Of a stretch of 64,000 bases of DNA, positions 9,067-18,247 are shown in pieces (the first letter of the stretch is position 1; the number at the start of each line of letters is the position of its first letter). The translations under genes and the position numbers were made by a program. This stretch comes from Streptomyces sp. cf386 (GTDB lineage: Bacteria; Actinomycetota; Actinomycetes; Streptomycetales; Streptomycetaceae): NCBI RefSeq assembly GCF_900103585.1, contig NZ_FNHV01000029.1:32256-96255 (forward strand), read 5' to 3'. The notes under the pieces are model-generated. The model was not told where the DNA came from and ran no database searches. It saw only the letters and a list, made by a program, of their open reading frames with translations.

Positions 9067-9717
9067 GTGCGCACCCGTGAGAACACCGCTGTTGCCCCGC
9101 ACGCCACCGCGTGCGGGGCAACAGCCCTGCCTGCGCAGCACAAGGCGAGTAGTGCCCACCGGTACCTTCCTCCCGAGCAGCGCAGCGCACCCGCTGACGC
9201 GCTGCTCGAACAGGCCGCCGCTGACTTCCTGCGCGACAAGGACCAGCTACGGGGTTACGTCAGGCGTCACAGCGGTGCCGACGCGGCCACGACCGAGGAC
9301 CTGCTCCATCAGATCGCCGAGAAGTACATGCGGCGCGTGCAGCAAGAAGGCCCGGTCGAGACGCCGAGCCGCTACCTGGTCGCCGTCGCCAAGAACACCG
9401 TCACAGACCACTTCCGCACCACCACGAGGCGAGCCGAAGTGCTGGCCAGCACCAGTGACGACCTGGAGTGGTACCTCGATCTGGAGTCCTCCGCAGAGGA
9501 ATCCGTCTCCGCATCCACGGAAATGAGGGAACTCTGGCTGAAGATCAGAAGTCTTCCCCCGCGGATGCAGACGGTGCTGGTGATGTCCTACATCGAGGGC
9601 CTACCGACCGACAGGATCGCCCGGCATCTGGGGACGTCGTCCACAGCCGTGATGCAGATCCGGCGCCGGGCCGTGAAGAGGCTGCGCGCGATGTACGACG
9701 CCCAGCGTTGTCTCTGA
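9067..9717 (+). CDS. Sigma-70-family (ECF-like) factor, module D
   Basis: A protein of 216 residues. Region 2 is around residues 60-120 (LRGYVRRHSGADAATTEDL, then TPSRYLVAVAKNTVTDHFR), and a region 4 HTH around 160-205 (LPPRMQTVLVMSYIEGLPT, then IARHLGTSSTAVMQIRRRA). The only in-frame start before region 2 is GTG at 9067, which places a perfect 17-bp hairpin (9088-9125) inside the first 20 codons. Gene order is small membrane protein, sigma, unknown protein, the same as in modules A-C. It likely directs RNA polymerase to a few local promoters; the targets are unknown. Confidence 0.8.
   Translation: MRTRENTAVAPHATACGATALPAQHKASSAHRYLPPEQRSAPADALLEQAAADFLRDKDQLRGYVRRHSGADAATTEDLLHQIAEKYMRRVQQEGPVETPSRYLVAVAKNTVTDHFRTTTRRAEVLASTSDDLEWYLDLESSAEESVSASTEMRELWLKIRSLPPRMQTVLVMSYIEGLPTDRIARHLGTSSTAVMQIRRRAVKRLRAMYDAQRCL
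9088..9125 (+). terminator. Perfect 17-bp stem-loop inside the 5' end of the sigma gene
   Basis: GCTGTTGCCCCGCACGC at 9088-9104 pairs without mismatch with 9109-9125 across a CACC tetraloop. It begins 24 bp after the stop of the membrane-protein gene and lies within codons 8-20 of the sigma gene. It looks like an intrinsic terminator or attenuator that would cut sigma expression relative to the membrane protein. Confidence 0.65.
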
Positions 9718-9734
9718 TCTCGGGTGAAGACGTC

Positions 9735-10463
9735 ATGGTCACGAGCCCGAAGATCATCGGCACCATTCCGATCACCGCACGCCTACCCTACGGAACCAGA
9801 AGCCAACTGGAACACCTAGTGCCCTTCTTCAGAGCCGAAGCCGCACGAGCCAGCGCCTTGCCCACGGCTCCCGTCAAGGGCATGAGTCGGCAGGTGGCAG
9901 CCTCCCGCCGGTCGCGCTGGAAGCAGGAGATGCAGCAGCTGCGCCGCGCCGGCGAGCTCACCGACACCGTCATCGCTCTGGTCACCGGCGGCCTTGTCAA
10001 GGAGATCGCTGGCCGCGAGTGGGACCGGGAGTGGCCCGATCCTCCGCACCAGGCCTACGGCGGGCGGTGGCCGGGCTCCCCGGAAGGCGCATGGCCCGAG
10101 AAGCTGACCGTCGACCTGCCCGGCGACCTCGTCCACATCGTTCGCGCTGCATGCTGGAACACGTCGAAGGAGGGCATCTGCCAGCTGTACAGGTGGCATG
10201 AACGTCACCCCGCAGCACGGCCCCACTGCCGCACCCGCCCCGGATGCACCGCAGAGGCCCTCGCCGAGTACACCCAACTCACCTCCAAGATCATCACCCC
10301 AGGCGTGATCTGGCGGGCCGCTTTCGCCCACGGGATCCACACCGCCGAGGCCCGACACCAGATGCCCGCCCCCGTCCTGATCAGCACCCAGGCGACAGCA
10401 CCCAGACAACGCTCCTCTACCTCGCGACCAGGCATGAAGGCCGAAATCACAGGGAGGGCCTGA
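9735..10463 (+). CDS. Unknown protein, third gene of sigma module D
   Basis: A protein of 242 residues with no family I recognise. It starts at ATG 9735, 17 bp after the sigma stop and on the same strand, with GGTGAAG upstream. The middle is rich in basic and aromatic residues (SRRSRWKQEMQQLRRAG; REWDREWPDPP), and a Cys/His cluster lies at about 148-185 (RAACWNTSKEGICQLYRWH, then HCRTRPGC), which might bind a metal. No signal peptide or transmembrane segment. By analogy with the other modules it is the variable, possibly effector, member of the trio. Confidence 0.6.
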   Translation: MVTSPKIIGTIPITARLPYGTRSQLEHLVPFFRAEAARASALPTAPVKGMSRQVAASRRSRWKQEMQQLRRAGELTDTVIALVTGGLVKEIAGREWDREWPDPPHQAYGGRWPGSPEGAWPEKLTVDLPGDLVHIVRAACWNTSKEGICQLYRWHERHPAARPHCRTRPGCTAEALAEYTQLTSKIITPGVIWRAAFAHGIHTAEARHQMPAPVLISTQATAPRQRSSTSRPGMKAEITGRA

Positions 10464-10592
10464 GCCGGAGGCCACAGACAGGTCGATGGCGTATGAGCCC
10501 GGCGCGTAAGCACGCCACCGCCCACAAGCCACTACTCAACGTGTACCCGTGCGACTCGAACGGTGTGACTCACCACCCTGGCAGGCGAGGTG

Positions 10593-10757
10593 ATGCCGAA
10601 TCCCTTACTGACCGAATGGCCGCAGTTCAGCCGCATCGACCCTGCACGGCTCGCCACCCGCACAGCAAACCCGAACGTGATCGACGGACGGGGGACGCTC
10701 CACGCGGACACCTGGCGCAAAGCCGGCTGGACCTGCCGAGCCCTCGGCCGCCCCTGA
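10593..10757 (+). pseudogene. C-terminal remnant of a UDP-glucose/GDP-mannose dehydrogenase
   Basis: About 54 codons read LTEWPQFSRIDPARLA and VIDGRGTLHADTWRKAGW, ending CRALGRP before the TGA. This is the C-terminal signature of UDP-glucose 6-dehydrogenases (LTEW...VIDGRN...W...G). The NAD-binding and catalytic Cys domains are missing, and nothing upstream restores them. It is a leftover of a polysaccharide gene from an earlier rearrangement. Confidence 0.7.
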
Positions 10758-11064
10758 GACCCGGCCCGGCATGCAGGGCCAACAGCAGGGGCGTAAGGCG
10801 ACCGGCCCGTCGCATCCACTGCGGTTTGGCCGGCTGGACGCACTGCGCATCCATGGCCCGGTCTCAACTGCCCCTGGCCAGCTGAGACCGGGCAGCTCGC
10901 CGCAAGCGGGCCCTTCGGCGATGCCGCCGGCCTCGCCGACGCCCCCCTCATCACCCGCACCGACATCGCCCGCGCCTAGCAGACCACGGTGCTCGGTCAC
11001 AGCGGTATGGCCGGGCCGCGAAGAAGGGGACGACGGCATCGTCGGCGGTGGCCAGGGGAAGGGC
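10758..11064. other. Intergenic region with hairpin and gene debris
   Basis: No intact gene. A perfect 10-bp stem (CCCGGTCTCA with TGAGACCGGG) lies at 10857-10892. After it, one frame reads GPFGDAAGLADAPLITRTDI and stops at 10979; this looks like a short protein remnant of unknown origin. Confidence 0.4.
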
Positions 11065-11553
11065 ATGCACGTGACTGAAGTGGTGACGCTCGTAATCTCG
11101 ATCGTGTCCCTGTGCACCTCGATATCGGTGTTCTACTGGCAGCGTCGGCATGGGGACTTCGACCTGGCACGCCTGCTGCATGCCGACCTGACAGGCGGCG
11201 AGGTGGCCAAGGCCCGTGATGTGCTGGGCGCGCTTGTGCACACGCCTGGCTCGATTCGCGACGATGTTTTTCCTGAGGTGCGGACCGCGTACTTCACGCT
11301 CCTGTGGTGTTTCGAGCGGCTCTACGCCGGGCGCAGGGCCATCCAGGACGGCGGTACGGCCAGTCGGCGCCCGCTGCGCTTCCTCGACCGGCTGATCAGC
11401 AGTCAGCTGGCGTACTGGGCCGTGAATCTTCCCCGCGTACGGGGCGAACTGGAGCGGCGCCTGGGGCCGATCGAAGACGAACAGTCCCTGTGGGCTTTCG
11501 AGGAACTCAAGCGCAGCGTCCTGCCCGCCCGGCAGGAACCACCGCATACTTGA
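11065..11553 (+). CDS. Membrane-anchored helical protein, unknown function
   Basis: A protein of 162 residues. One N-terminal transmembrane segment (VVTLVISIVSLCTSISVFYW) is followed by a soluble alpha-helical domain. Start ATG 11065 with GGGGAAGGG just upstream; GTG 11071 is an alternative. Streptomyces genomes have many such one-helix proteins with no assigned function. No catalytic motif is seen. Neighbours are unrelated, so context does not help. Confidence 0.6.
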   Translation: MHVTEVVTLVISIVSLCTSISVFYWQRRHGDFDLARLLHADLTGGEVAKARDVLGALVHTPGSIRDDVFPEVRTAYFTLLWCFERLYAGRRAIQDGGTASRRPLRFLDRLISSQLAYWAVNLPRVRGELERRLGPIEDEQSLWAFEELKRSVLPARQEPPHT

Positions 11554-11671
11554 GCTCCACCGTCGGAACCGCAGGGCGTTTCGTTTCTCCGGTATGACCT
11601 TTCCACCCACACGGGCGGCGCCTGGGGGAAATTGCTGATCACGCCCCATTCCGGGTGGCTATCAACGGCAC

Positions 11672-12331
11672 ATGGTCAACGCTGTCCTGCGCGGCCTCGC
11701 AGCCGTCGCCCTCGCCGTCCTACCCGCCAGCGTCTCCGCCCCTGCCCACGCCGCGGAGACCCTGCCACTGGCCGAAGCCGTCGCCGGCCTGCCCGTGGCC
11801 ACCGAGTCCCGCGACGGTTACAGCCGTGACAAGTTCCGCCACTGGAACACCGGTGACGACCCAGCCGACGGCTGCAACACCCGCGCCGAGGTCCTCATCC
11901 ATGAGGCGGTCACCCCGCCCGCCGTCGGCCCCGGCTGCCGCCTGACCGGCGGGAGTTGGTGGTCGTACTACGACGCCATCGTCGTGACGTCAGCGTCCGG
12001 ACTCGACATCGACCACATGGTGCCCCTCGCCGAAGCATGGGACAGCGGCGCATCGGCCTGGACCCCACAGCGTCGGGAAACGTACGCCAACGACCAAGGC
12101 GCCGAGCCCTCGCTCGTCGCTGTCACCGCACGCTCTAACCGCAGCAAAGCCGACCAGGACCCGGCTGAATGGCTGCCACCCGCCACCGACGTCCACTGCC
12201 GGTACCTCGCCGAGTGGGTGGGCACCAAGCTCCGCTGGGACCTGGCAGTCGACGATGCCGAGCTGGACGCGTTGGAGGACATGGCCATGGGCTGCCCCGG
12301 CCAGACGGTGACGTACGAACCCGCCCCCTGA
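11672..12331 (+). CDS. Secreted HNH-family (DUF1524/GmrSD-like) nuclease
   Basis: A protein of 219 residues with a signal peptide (MVNAVLRGLAAVALAVLPAS, cleavage near AHAAE). The nuclease core reads GLDIDHMVPLAEAWDSGA, then TPQRRETYANDQ, then VTARSNRSKADQDPAEWLPP. This is the DHxVPLxxAW...N...K arrangement of exported actinobacterial HNH proteins, with D-H as the general-base pair and downstream Asn and Lys. Two cysteine pairs (CNTR, GCRL; HCRY, GCPG) probably form disulfides outside the cell. It probably degrades extracellular DNA. No immunity gene is needed for an exported enzyme and none is seen. Confidence 0.8.
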   Translation: MVNAVLRGLAAVALAVLPASVSAPAHAAETLPLAEAVAGLPVATESRDGYSRDKFRHWNTGDDPADGCNTRAEVLIHEAVTPPAVGPGCRLTGGSWWSYYDAIVVTSASGLDIDHMVPLAEAWDSGASAWTPQRRETYANDQGAEPSLVAVTARSNRSKADQDPAEWLPPATDVHCRYLAEWVGTKLRWDLAVDDAELDALEDMAMGCPGQTVTYEPAP

Positions 12332-12442
12332 CTGAGCATGCCACCGGCCTCGCCGTCCCCGTACCGGCAGTGAGCGGCGGCCGGTGGCCGTTCCGCAGCG
12401 CGGATGCGCACGATGCCGGGCCGTTGGCTAGAGCCGAACTGC

Positions 12443-13144
12443 TCAGGAAAGCGGGGACGGCCTGCGGGGCGGAGGCAGCGCGGACAGCAGCTCCCACAGC
12501 GGCTGCGATCCCGAGGACCAAGAGCCAAGCAGCTGGCGGTCAACGAGGTGCAAGCGCTGCTGGCGAGCGAAGTCACGGCCAGGCTGGGTGATCCTGCCGT
12601 TGGTCACCATCACCACCACATCCGCCTTGTGGACCGGGCGTCCCGTTCCGTTGAGCACCTGCAGCTCCGGAGTGCCCACGGCAGCGCCCCGCTCGCCGTG
12701 TCGGCGGTGCTTGCATTGGATCACCCAGCGGCGCCCCAGCGGGTCTGTCGCTTTCACGTCCGCCCCGAGATCTCCTTGCCCGCCGACCTGGACGGCGTCG
12801 GTGCAGCCGTCCCGGCGCATGAGGTCCCGGATCGCGTATTCGAACTGCCGGTGGGAGAGCGTGTCCAGCTGGGCCAGCCCGTAGCGCAGAGCACGCGCGT
12901 GGCCCCGTTCCCACTGCTCGCGCTGTGCCCGCTGCTGCCACCACCCGATGCCGCCTACAACGGCGAGTACGGCCGCGATGAGCAGCAGCCACCAGTGTGC
13001 GAGCAGCCAGTTGACCACCGTCACCACCAGGCTGACTGCCGCCACCACGACCACGCACAGGACGACGAACTGCGCATCCTGTTGCTGCCTGCGGCGGTTG
13101 GGGCGCCGGGCGGACCTTCGCCGGGCCGGTGGGCGCCGGGTCAT
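12443..13144 (-). CDS. Membrane-tethered Mrr-like restriction endonuclease
   Basis: A protein of 233 residues. A very basic N-terminus (residues 1-20) precedes two hydrophobic segments (about 26-45 and 48-67). A Mrr_cat domain follows: FEYAIRDLMRRDGCTDAV, then GGQGDLGADVKA (catalytic Asp) and WVIQCKHRR (the QxK motif). Type IV Mrr enzymes cut modified foreign DNA; membrane tethering is common in actinobacterial versions and would place cleavage at the point of DNA entry. Its ATG overlaps the stop of the 13491-13141 gene by 4 bp, so the two are translationally coupled. Confidence 0.8.
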   Translation of the reverse strand: MTRRPPARRRSARRPNRRRQQQDAQFVVLCVVVVAAVSLVVTVVNWLLAHWWLLLIAAVLAVVGGIGWWQQRAQREQWERGHARALRYGLAQLDTLSHRQFEYAIRDLMRRDGCTDAVQVGGQGDLGADVKATDPLGRRWVIQCKHRRHGERGAAVGTPELQVLNGTGRPVHKADVVVMVTNGRITQPGRDFARQQRLHLVDRQLLGSWSSGSQPLWELLSALPPPRRPSPLS

Positions 13145-13491
13145 CGTTCACCGCCCAGAGCGGAGAAGTCGATCGGGTACGACACACTCGGTGTGGGTGC
13201 CGGCTGCTTCAGTGCGGGGATGTCGAACTTGACCGGGTACGACACCGTGGGGCGCGGCACAGCTGTCCTCGGTGCGCTGTTGGTGGAGTGCTCGAAGCGG
13301 ATCGGGTACGTCACGGGCGGCTCGGGCGACGTGGTGTTCGCTCCGTTCGTCGTTGAGGCGTTGCCGATGCCGAGTACGACCAGGCCGACGATGGCGAAGG
13401 CGGTCATCTCCCGGCGCGCGCCCGGCGCCCATCGAGAGTGTCCGCGTACTGGTGTCCCGTCGGAGCGCACGTACGGCCGGACGAATGGCAA
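13141..13491 (-). CDS. Membrane protein with three YPxxF repeats, coupled to Mrr
   Basis: A protein of 116 residues. The N-terminus (RPYVRSDGTPVRGHSRW) is a motif common in actinobacterial phage-like and membrane proteins. One transmembrane segment follows (MTAFAIVGLVVLGIGNA). The tail carries three spaced repeats VTYPIRFE, VSYPVKFD and VSYPIDFS, separated by Pro/Thr/Ala linkers. It overlaps the Mrr gene by ATGA, so both are made together. The repeats look like short binding motifs, perhaps for a partner outside the membrane. No function is known to me. Confidence 0.6.
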   Translation of the reverse strand: MPFVRPYVRSDGTPVRGHSRWAPGARREMTAFAIVGLVVLGIGNASTTNGANTTSPEPPVTYPIRFEHSTNSAPRTAVPRPTVSYPVKFDIPALKQPAPTPSVSYPIDFSALGGER

Positions 13492-14330
13492 GTGGTCCTC
13501 CCTGGGGCGATCGTGATGTCATCCCCGCCATGCTGACTCCTGGCACTGACAGTCGATCACCAAATGGGTTCCAACTCCTCTGATTCGGCGGCAAGTTCAG
13601 GTCACCGTCTGCAGGTCTTACGGCAACTGGACGCTTGCGTCACCCAACCTTTTGCCGCGTTCACCGGCGGCCGAGGCACGCGTCGCCGGCAGCTGTTGGA
13701 GGCAGCGTCACCAGGGACAAGGGCAAGCGGCCGGGCCTTCGTAATGCGCGGCGGAGTACCGCTTGCGTAATTGGCGCCTGCTCGGGCAGATGGTGATGGA
13801 ATCGGCCATTTCCGGGCGATGCAATGTTGCGGCGAGCGAGGGGGGGGGTGTGCCGCAGGCTGGGCACCCTTCGCGGGTGAGAGCTGCAGGCAGAACGGGT
13901 TTGCAGTGTTGGGCCTGGCTCGGCTGCCTTGGCTGGGTGACTTCCGCGACCGGGCGGCCTGTGGCGAGCTGAGCCTGCGTCAAGCCCGCCTGGTTTTTCC
14001 GGAGAACGAGCGAGCCGGGGGCGAAAGGCCTGCGCTGAGCGCGGATCGGCCATGTCGCCGAAGTGATTTGGCTGCGTTTCGCCTGGCTTCTGGACAGCCC
14101 ATGGCCCACCTGCGGCCGGCGCCTGGATCCGTATCGGGGCTGATCCTCTGGTTAGGTCCGCGTCACCTGCCGGCCACCCGGTGACGCGAAGACCCCAGAG
14201 GACCATCCGGGCAGGTCAGGCGCATTCGTGCAGTCCGAATGTGACCTGCAGCACGGGGGATTGACCAAATTGAGTAACTCCACGTTAACTCTGCGCATCC
14301 TGTGGAAGTCTTGTGGCTGGAGTGGACGCC
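13492..14330. other. Intergenic region before the LamG gene
   Basis: About 840 bp with no gene I can support. Open frames on both strands lack typical codon use and any recognisable motif. The right end holds the promoter described at 14261-14290. Confidence 0.5.
14261..14290 (+). promoter_or_regulatory. Candidate promoter of the LamG/RHS locus
   Basis: TTGACC at 14261-14266 and TTAACT at 14285-14290 are separated by 18 bp, in a locally AT-rich stretch 40 bp before the likely start codon. The fit to a vegetative-type promoter is fair. Confidence 0.4.
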
Positions 14331-17300
14331 GTGAATTTGGGGTGGGGTGTGGCGCCCGCGTTGAGGGGGCGAAGAAGTCGTGGTGTGTTGCTGGGTGGTT
14401 TGGCCACCGCGCTGGTCTTGTCGGCGCTGCCGGCAATGCCGATAGCGGAAGCCGCGCCGCTTGCAACCGCAGAGGCAGAGTCGGGGATGGTCGACGAGTC
14501 GACTGCGTTGGCGCAGGCGCAGGCTTCGGGTGCGCCAGTGGAGGTGACGGCGGACCGCACGGAGTACTCCACAACACATGCCAATCCGGACGGCACGTTC
14601 ACACTTACCCAGTCCTCGACACCTCAGCGCGTCAAGGAGGACGACGGTGGTTGGGGAACTGTCGACCCGACGCTGGAGCGTCGGCCCGATGGACGCATTG
14701 CTCCCAAGGGCGCTGCGGTCGACCTGTCCTTCTCTGACGGTGGTTCGGGAGCGGACATGCTCCGCCTGGGCAAGGACGATCGGTCGGTCACCCTCGGATG
14801 GCGTGATGCGCTTCCCAAGCCGACTTTGGACGGGGCCACGGCAACCTACGCCAACGTCTTCGACGGTGTGGACTTGCAGTTGACCGCTACCGCCGAGGGC
14901 TACCGTGAAGTGCTGGTCGTCAAGACCCCCGAGGCGGCGGAGAACCCCGCGCTGGAGCAGGTGGAGCTCGCGGCATCCGGGGACGGACTCACGGTGGTAC
15001 CAGGCGCCGGCGGCGGTCTGCGCGCCCTTGACGAGGACGGAAACGCGGTCTTTCGCGGTCCCGCGGGACAGATGTGGGACTCCGCCGGCGATGCGGAGTC
15101 AGGTCCCCAGACCCAACTCTTCACTGCCGACACGGGCGTTGCGGCCAACGGCGAACCGCAGAACGACCCCTCACAGCCCGATGCGGGCGATGCCAGTGCC
15201 GTACTGCCGGTGCAGGTGAACGACGGCACTGTGGCCGTGCAGCCGGACCTGGAGTTGCTGCGCGGTGAGGACACCGTCTACCCGGTCTACATCGACCCCT
15301 CCATCGGTCTGGGCGCCCAGGAGCGCACGAAGATCTCCTCCGACGAGGACGAGTTCTGGATGTTCGAGGGCGACAAGGGCGTCGGCAAGTGCGGAACCGC
15401 GGACGGCTACTACTGCGGCGGCGGTTATGTCGATCGCATGTACTTCGAGTTCGCGCCGACAAAGCTCTCCGGCAAGTACGTGCTGGACGCCACCTTCCGC
15501 GCTCGGGAGACGTGGTCGTTCAACTGCGACCCGCACTGGGTCGACTTGGAGCGCACCGACAACATCTCCGAGGCCACCAACTGGCCAGGGCCTAAGCAAC
15601 TCGACCAGATGGGCGACCGCTACATCTCCGCAGGGCGCGGCAGTCTGTGTGCCCCAGACCAGCCGGATGCCTGGATCGAGTTCAACGACAACCCGGACGA
15701 GTCGGACGAGAACCTGAAGAACACCGTCCGTTCCTTCGCGGACGGCAAGATCAATCGTTTGACGCTGATGCTGCGGGCCAAGGACGAGGGCGATCCGCGG
15801 GCCTGGAAGCGGTTCGACGACAATGCCGAACTGCAGGTCACCTTCGCGTACAAGCCTGGTGTGCCGACGGATGTTGGTCTCATCCCGGGCAACGGCACGA
15901 CGGCGTACTGCAAGAAGTCGTCGTCGGATCCGCTGATCGTTACTCGTAAGGACCCGATGGTGCAGGCTCGGGTCCAGACGCAGGTCGAGTCGCACAAGGG
16001 TGATGAGGAAGGCTCTTTGCAGGCCGAGTTCGTCGTGGAGCGTGGTGACGACGCCGCTTGGCACCAGGTGTGGACCGGGCACTCCCCCGATACTGGCTGG
16101 CACCCGGACGGCACGCTGGAGAAGCTCCGTACCAGCGAGCGCGCCGACGGCGGGCTCTACCGCTACAAGGCCCGTACTCAGTCCCACTGGTCCTACAGCG
16201 GCAAGACCGGTGACCTCTGGTCCTCCTACAGCCCCTGGTGCTACTTCAAGGTCGATTCTTCGGCTCCGAAGGAGCCACGGATTACTTCCGTTTCCCCGTA
16301 CACCGAGTGCGCCACTGTCTGCGAAGGCAAGGGAGGTCCGGGCGTGCCCGGCACCTTCACCTTCGAGCCCAATACGGCGGACATCAGGTCCGGCAAGACC
16401 GATGTGACGGCCTATGAGTGGAAGCTGCTGAACACTCCCGCCAAATCGGTTTCCGGAAGCCTGAAGGTCACGGTCTCGAACGTGACTCCGCCGCTGGCGG
16501 GAACCCAGGTTCTGTCGGTACGGGCCAAGGACGTCTACAACCGGTGGGGCGCCTACCAGGAGTTCATCTTCAAGGTGGCGCCCGCCGAGGCTGAAGTTGG
16601 CCGCTGGCACCTTGACGGCGTGCCGGACTCCGGAGTGATGACGGCCAAGGACACCGCTACCGTGGGACCCCGTCATGACGCGACCCTGGTGGGAGCCGAC
16701 GGGACCGGCTGGTCGACCAGAGCACGCCGCGGCGAACTCGACTACTCGCTTCGCCTGAACGACGACACCACTGATCCCGCAAAGCAGACCGGACATGCGG
16801 CGACGGCAACCCCTGCCATCAATACCCAGGAGTCGTTCACTGTCTCCGCCTGGGTGCAGTTGTCCAACGCCTCAGCCAACCGGGCCGTGCTGTCCGCGCC
16901 TGGCACCAACGGCAGCGCGTTCACGCTCTACTACTCCGCTTCCTATAAGAAGTGGGTGTTCAACCGCACGGACAAGGACCTCACGAGCCCGGCATACATC
17001 CGGTCCCTGGCTGACCGTGAGAATCCGCCACTGAACGTGTGGACGCACGTGGCAGGCGTGTTCAAGACGGAAGGCGACGATGACCTCCCCGACACCGACC
17101 CGACCAACGACACCATCCAGCTGTTCGTCAACGGCCAGCCCCAGGGCCAACCGGTAATTCTGTCCAAGGCAGCGTCCACCTACACGCCATGGACCTCCAA
17201 CGGGGGACTGCAGTTCGGTCGCGCCAAGGCGGGTGGCAGCTACGGTGACTACCATTTCGGCCTGCTCGATGAAGTCGCTGTGTGGCAGCGCTCCCTGGAC

Positions 17301-18095
17301 CCGGCGGAAATCGCGGACGAAGCCAAGCTCATGCAAGACGGTGTGCCGGCCAACGAACTGGTCGCCCAGTGGGACGCCACAGCGGCCAAGGGCAGCCAGA
17401 TCGCCGAGAGCACGGCCTACCCGCTGCCGGCGCTGACGCTGTCGGGTACCGGCGCAACCCTGAACGAGGAGGACAACGCTCTGTTCCTGGACGGGACAGC
17501 TGGGTACGCCGCGGCCGCGGGGCCGGCCATCGACGAGAGCGGCTCGTTCACGGTCTCGGCGAACGTCCGCCTGGATTCGACTGTCCTCGGAGCCAAGCCG
17601 GTCGGGTACCAAGCACAGGTCGCTGCCCAGCGCATGGGGGGCGAGTCCTCCTGGGCTCTGTGGGTGATGAAGCCCGAAGCGGGCGTCTACCAGTGGAAGT
17701 TCACCCGCACGGCGGTGGGCGCCGATGGCAAGGTCACCCAGAGCGCGGAAGTGCCGGCCGCGGATGTGGCAGCGACCGACACCTGGGTGCAGATCACCGG
17801 CACCTTCGATGCGCAAGAGACCTGGGAGTGGACCAACCCCTCCGACGGCGCGACAGAGACTCGCTACGGCAAGCTGCACCTGTACGTCGGCGAGTACGAC
17901 CAGCCCTCCGAAGGGGCAGCCGGCTTCACGACCCCGCAGCAGGGCAGCGGCGAACTGAGCCTGGGCCGCGGAACCACCGCCAACAGCACCGGCAACTATC
18001 TGCCCGGCGGCCTTCAGAAATTGCGGATCTGGGCCGGAGCCATGACCGCCGACCAGGTCCGCTCGCAGGTCCTCGCCACTCCCGACAACATCTGA
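14331..18095 (+). CDS. Secreted LamG-domain protein upstream of the RHS toxin
   Basis: A protein of 1254 residues from GTG 14331 (GGAG eight bases upstream; GTG 14313 is possible). A signal peptide (RSRGVLLGGLATALVLSALP) is followed by a large N-terminal region like those of exported Streptomyces wall proteins, a middle beta-rich part, and two concanavalin/LamG-type domains: about 765-1010 (FTVSAWVQLSN ... HVAGVFK ... FGLLDEVAVWQRSLDPAEI) and about 1035-1250 (FTVSANVRLDS ... GGLQKLRIWAGAM). LamG domains bind glycans or proteins. It is followed by a terminator and the RHS gene; the pair is common in Streptomyces and suggests a display or delivery partner. Confidence 0.85.
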   Translation: MNLGWGVAPALRGRRSRGVLLGGLATALVLSALPAMPIAEAAPLATAEAESGMVDESTALAQAQASGAPVEVTADRTEYSTTHANPDGTFTLTQSSTPQRVKEDDGGWGTVDPTLERRPDGRIAPKGAAVDLSFSDGGSGADMLRLGKDDRSVTLGWRDALPKPTLDGATATYANVFDGVDLQLTATAEGYREVLVVKTPEAAENPALEQVELAASGDGLTVVPGAGGGLRALDEDGNAVFRGPAGQMWDSAGDAESGPQTQLFTADTGVAANGEPQNDPSQPDAGDASAVLPVQVNDGTVAVQPDLELLRGEDTVYPVYIDPSIGLGAQERTKISSDEDEFWMFEGDKGVGKCGTADGYYCGGGYVDRMYFEFAPTKLSGKYVLDATFRARETWSFNCDPHWVDLERTDNISEATNWPGPKQLDQMGDRYISAGRGSLCAPDQPDAWIEFNDNPDESDENLKNTVRSFADGKINRLTLMLRAKDEGDPRAWKRFDDNAELQVTFAYKPGVPTDVGLIPGNGTTAYCKKSSSDPLIVTRKDPMVQARVQTQVESHKGDEEGSLQAEFVVERGDDAAWHQVWTGHSPDTGWHPDGTLEKLRTSERADGGLYRYKARTQSHWSYSGKTGDLWSSYSPWCYFKVDSSAPKEPRITSVSPYTECATVCEGKGGPGVPGTFTFEPNTADIRSGKTDVTAYEWKLLNTPAKSVSGSLKVTVSNVTPPLAGTQVLSVRAKDVYNRWGAYQEFIFKVAPAEAEVGRWHLDGVPDSGVMTAKDTATVGPRHDATLVGADGTGWSTRARRGELDYSLRLNDDTTDPAKQTGHAATATPAINTQESFTVSAWVQLSNASANRAVLSAPGTNGSAFTLYYSASYKKWVFNRTDKDLTSPAYIRSLADRENPPLNVWTHVAGVFKTEGDDDLPDTDPTNDTIQLFVNGQPQGQPVILSKAASTYTPWTSNGGLQFGRAKAGGSYGDYHFGLLDEVAVWQRSLDPAEIADEAKLMQDGVPANELVAQWDATAAKGSQIAESTAYPLPALTLSGTGATLNEEDNALFLDGTAGYAAAAGPAIDESGSFTVSANVRLDSTVLGAKPVGYQAQVAAQRMGGESSWALWVMKPEAGVYQWKFTRTAVGADGKVTQSAEVPAADVAATDTWVQITGTFDAQETWEWTNPSDGATETRYGKLHLYVGEYDQPSEGAAGFTTPQQGSGELSLGRGTTANSTGNYLPGGLQKLRIWAGAMTADQVRSQVLATPDNI

Positions 18096-18104
18096 CGCCC
18101 CCTA

Positions 18105-18152
18105 CACCGCTGCCGGGTGGATGCGCGTGAGCGCCACCGCCCGGCAGCGGTG
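18105..18152. terminator. Terminator after the LamG gene
   Basis: CACCGCTGCCGGG pairs perfectly with CCCGGCAGCGGTG (13 bp); a small GCGC/GCGC stem sits in the loop. It starts 9 bp after the LamG stop, so the RHS gene probably has its own promoter or relies on read-through. Confidence 0.75.
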
Positions 18153-18247
18153 ACGGGTCCGTAGTTCCTCCCCCTTGCCCTTCCTTTCCGTTCTCAACGG
18201 CACGCGCCGGCGGGCTCCTGCCCCGGCGCCGCACAGGAAAGAAACAC

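Noticed and set aside
13661..14206. 181-codon minus-strand open frame
   Set aside because: Odd composition, no motif, no ribosome site, and codon positions do not show the usual bias.
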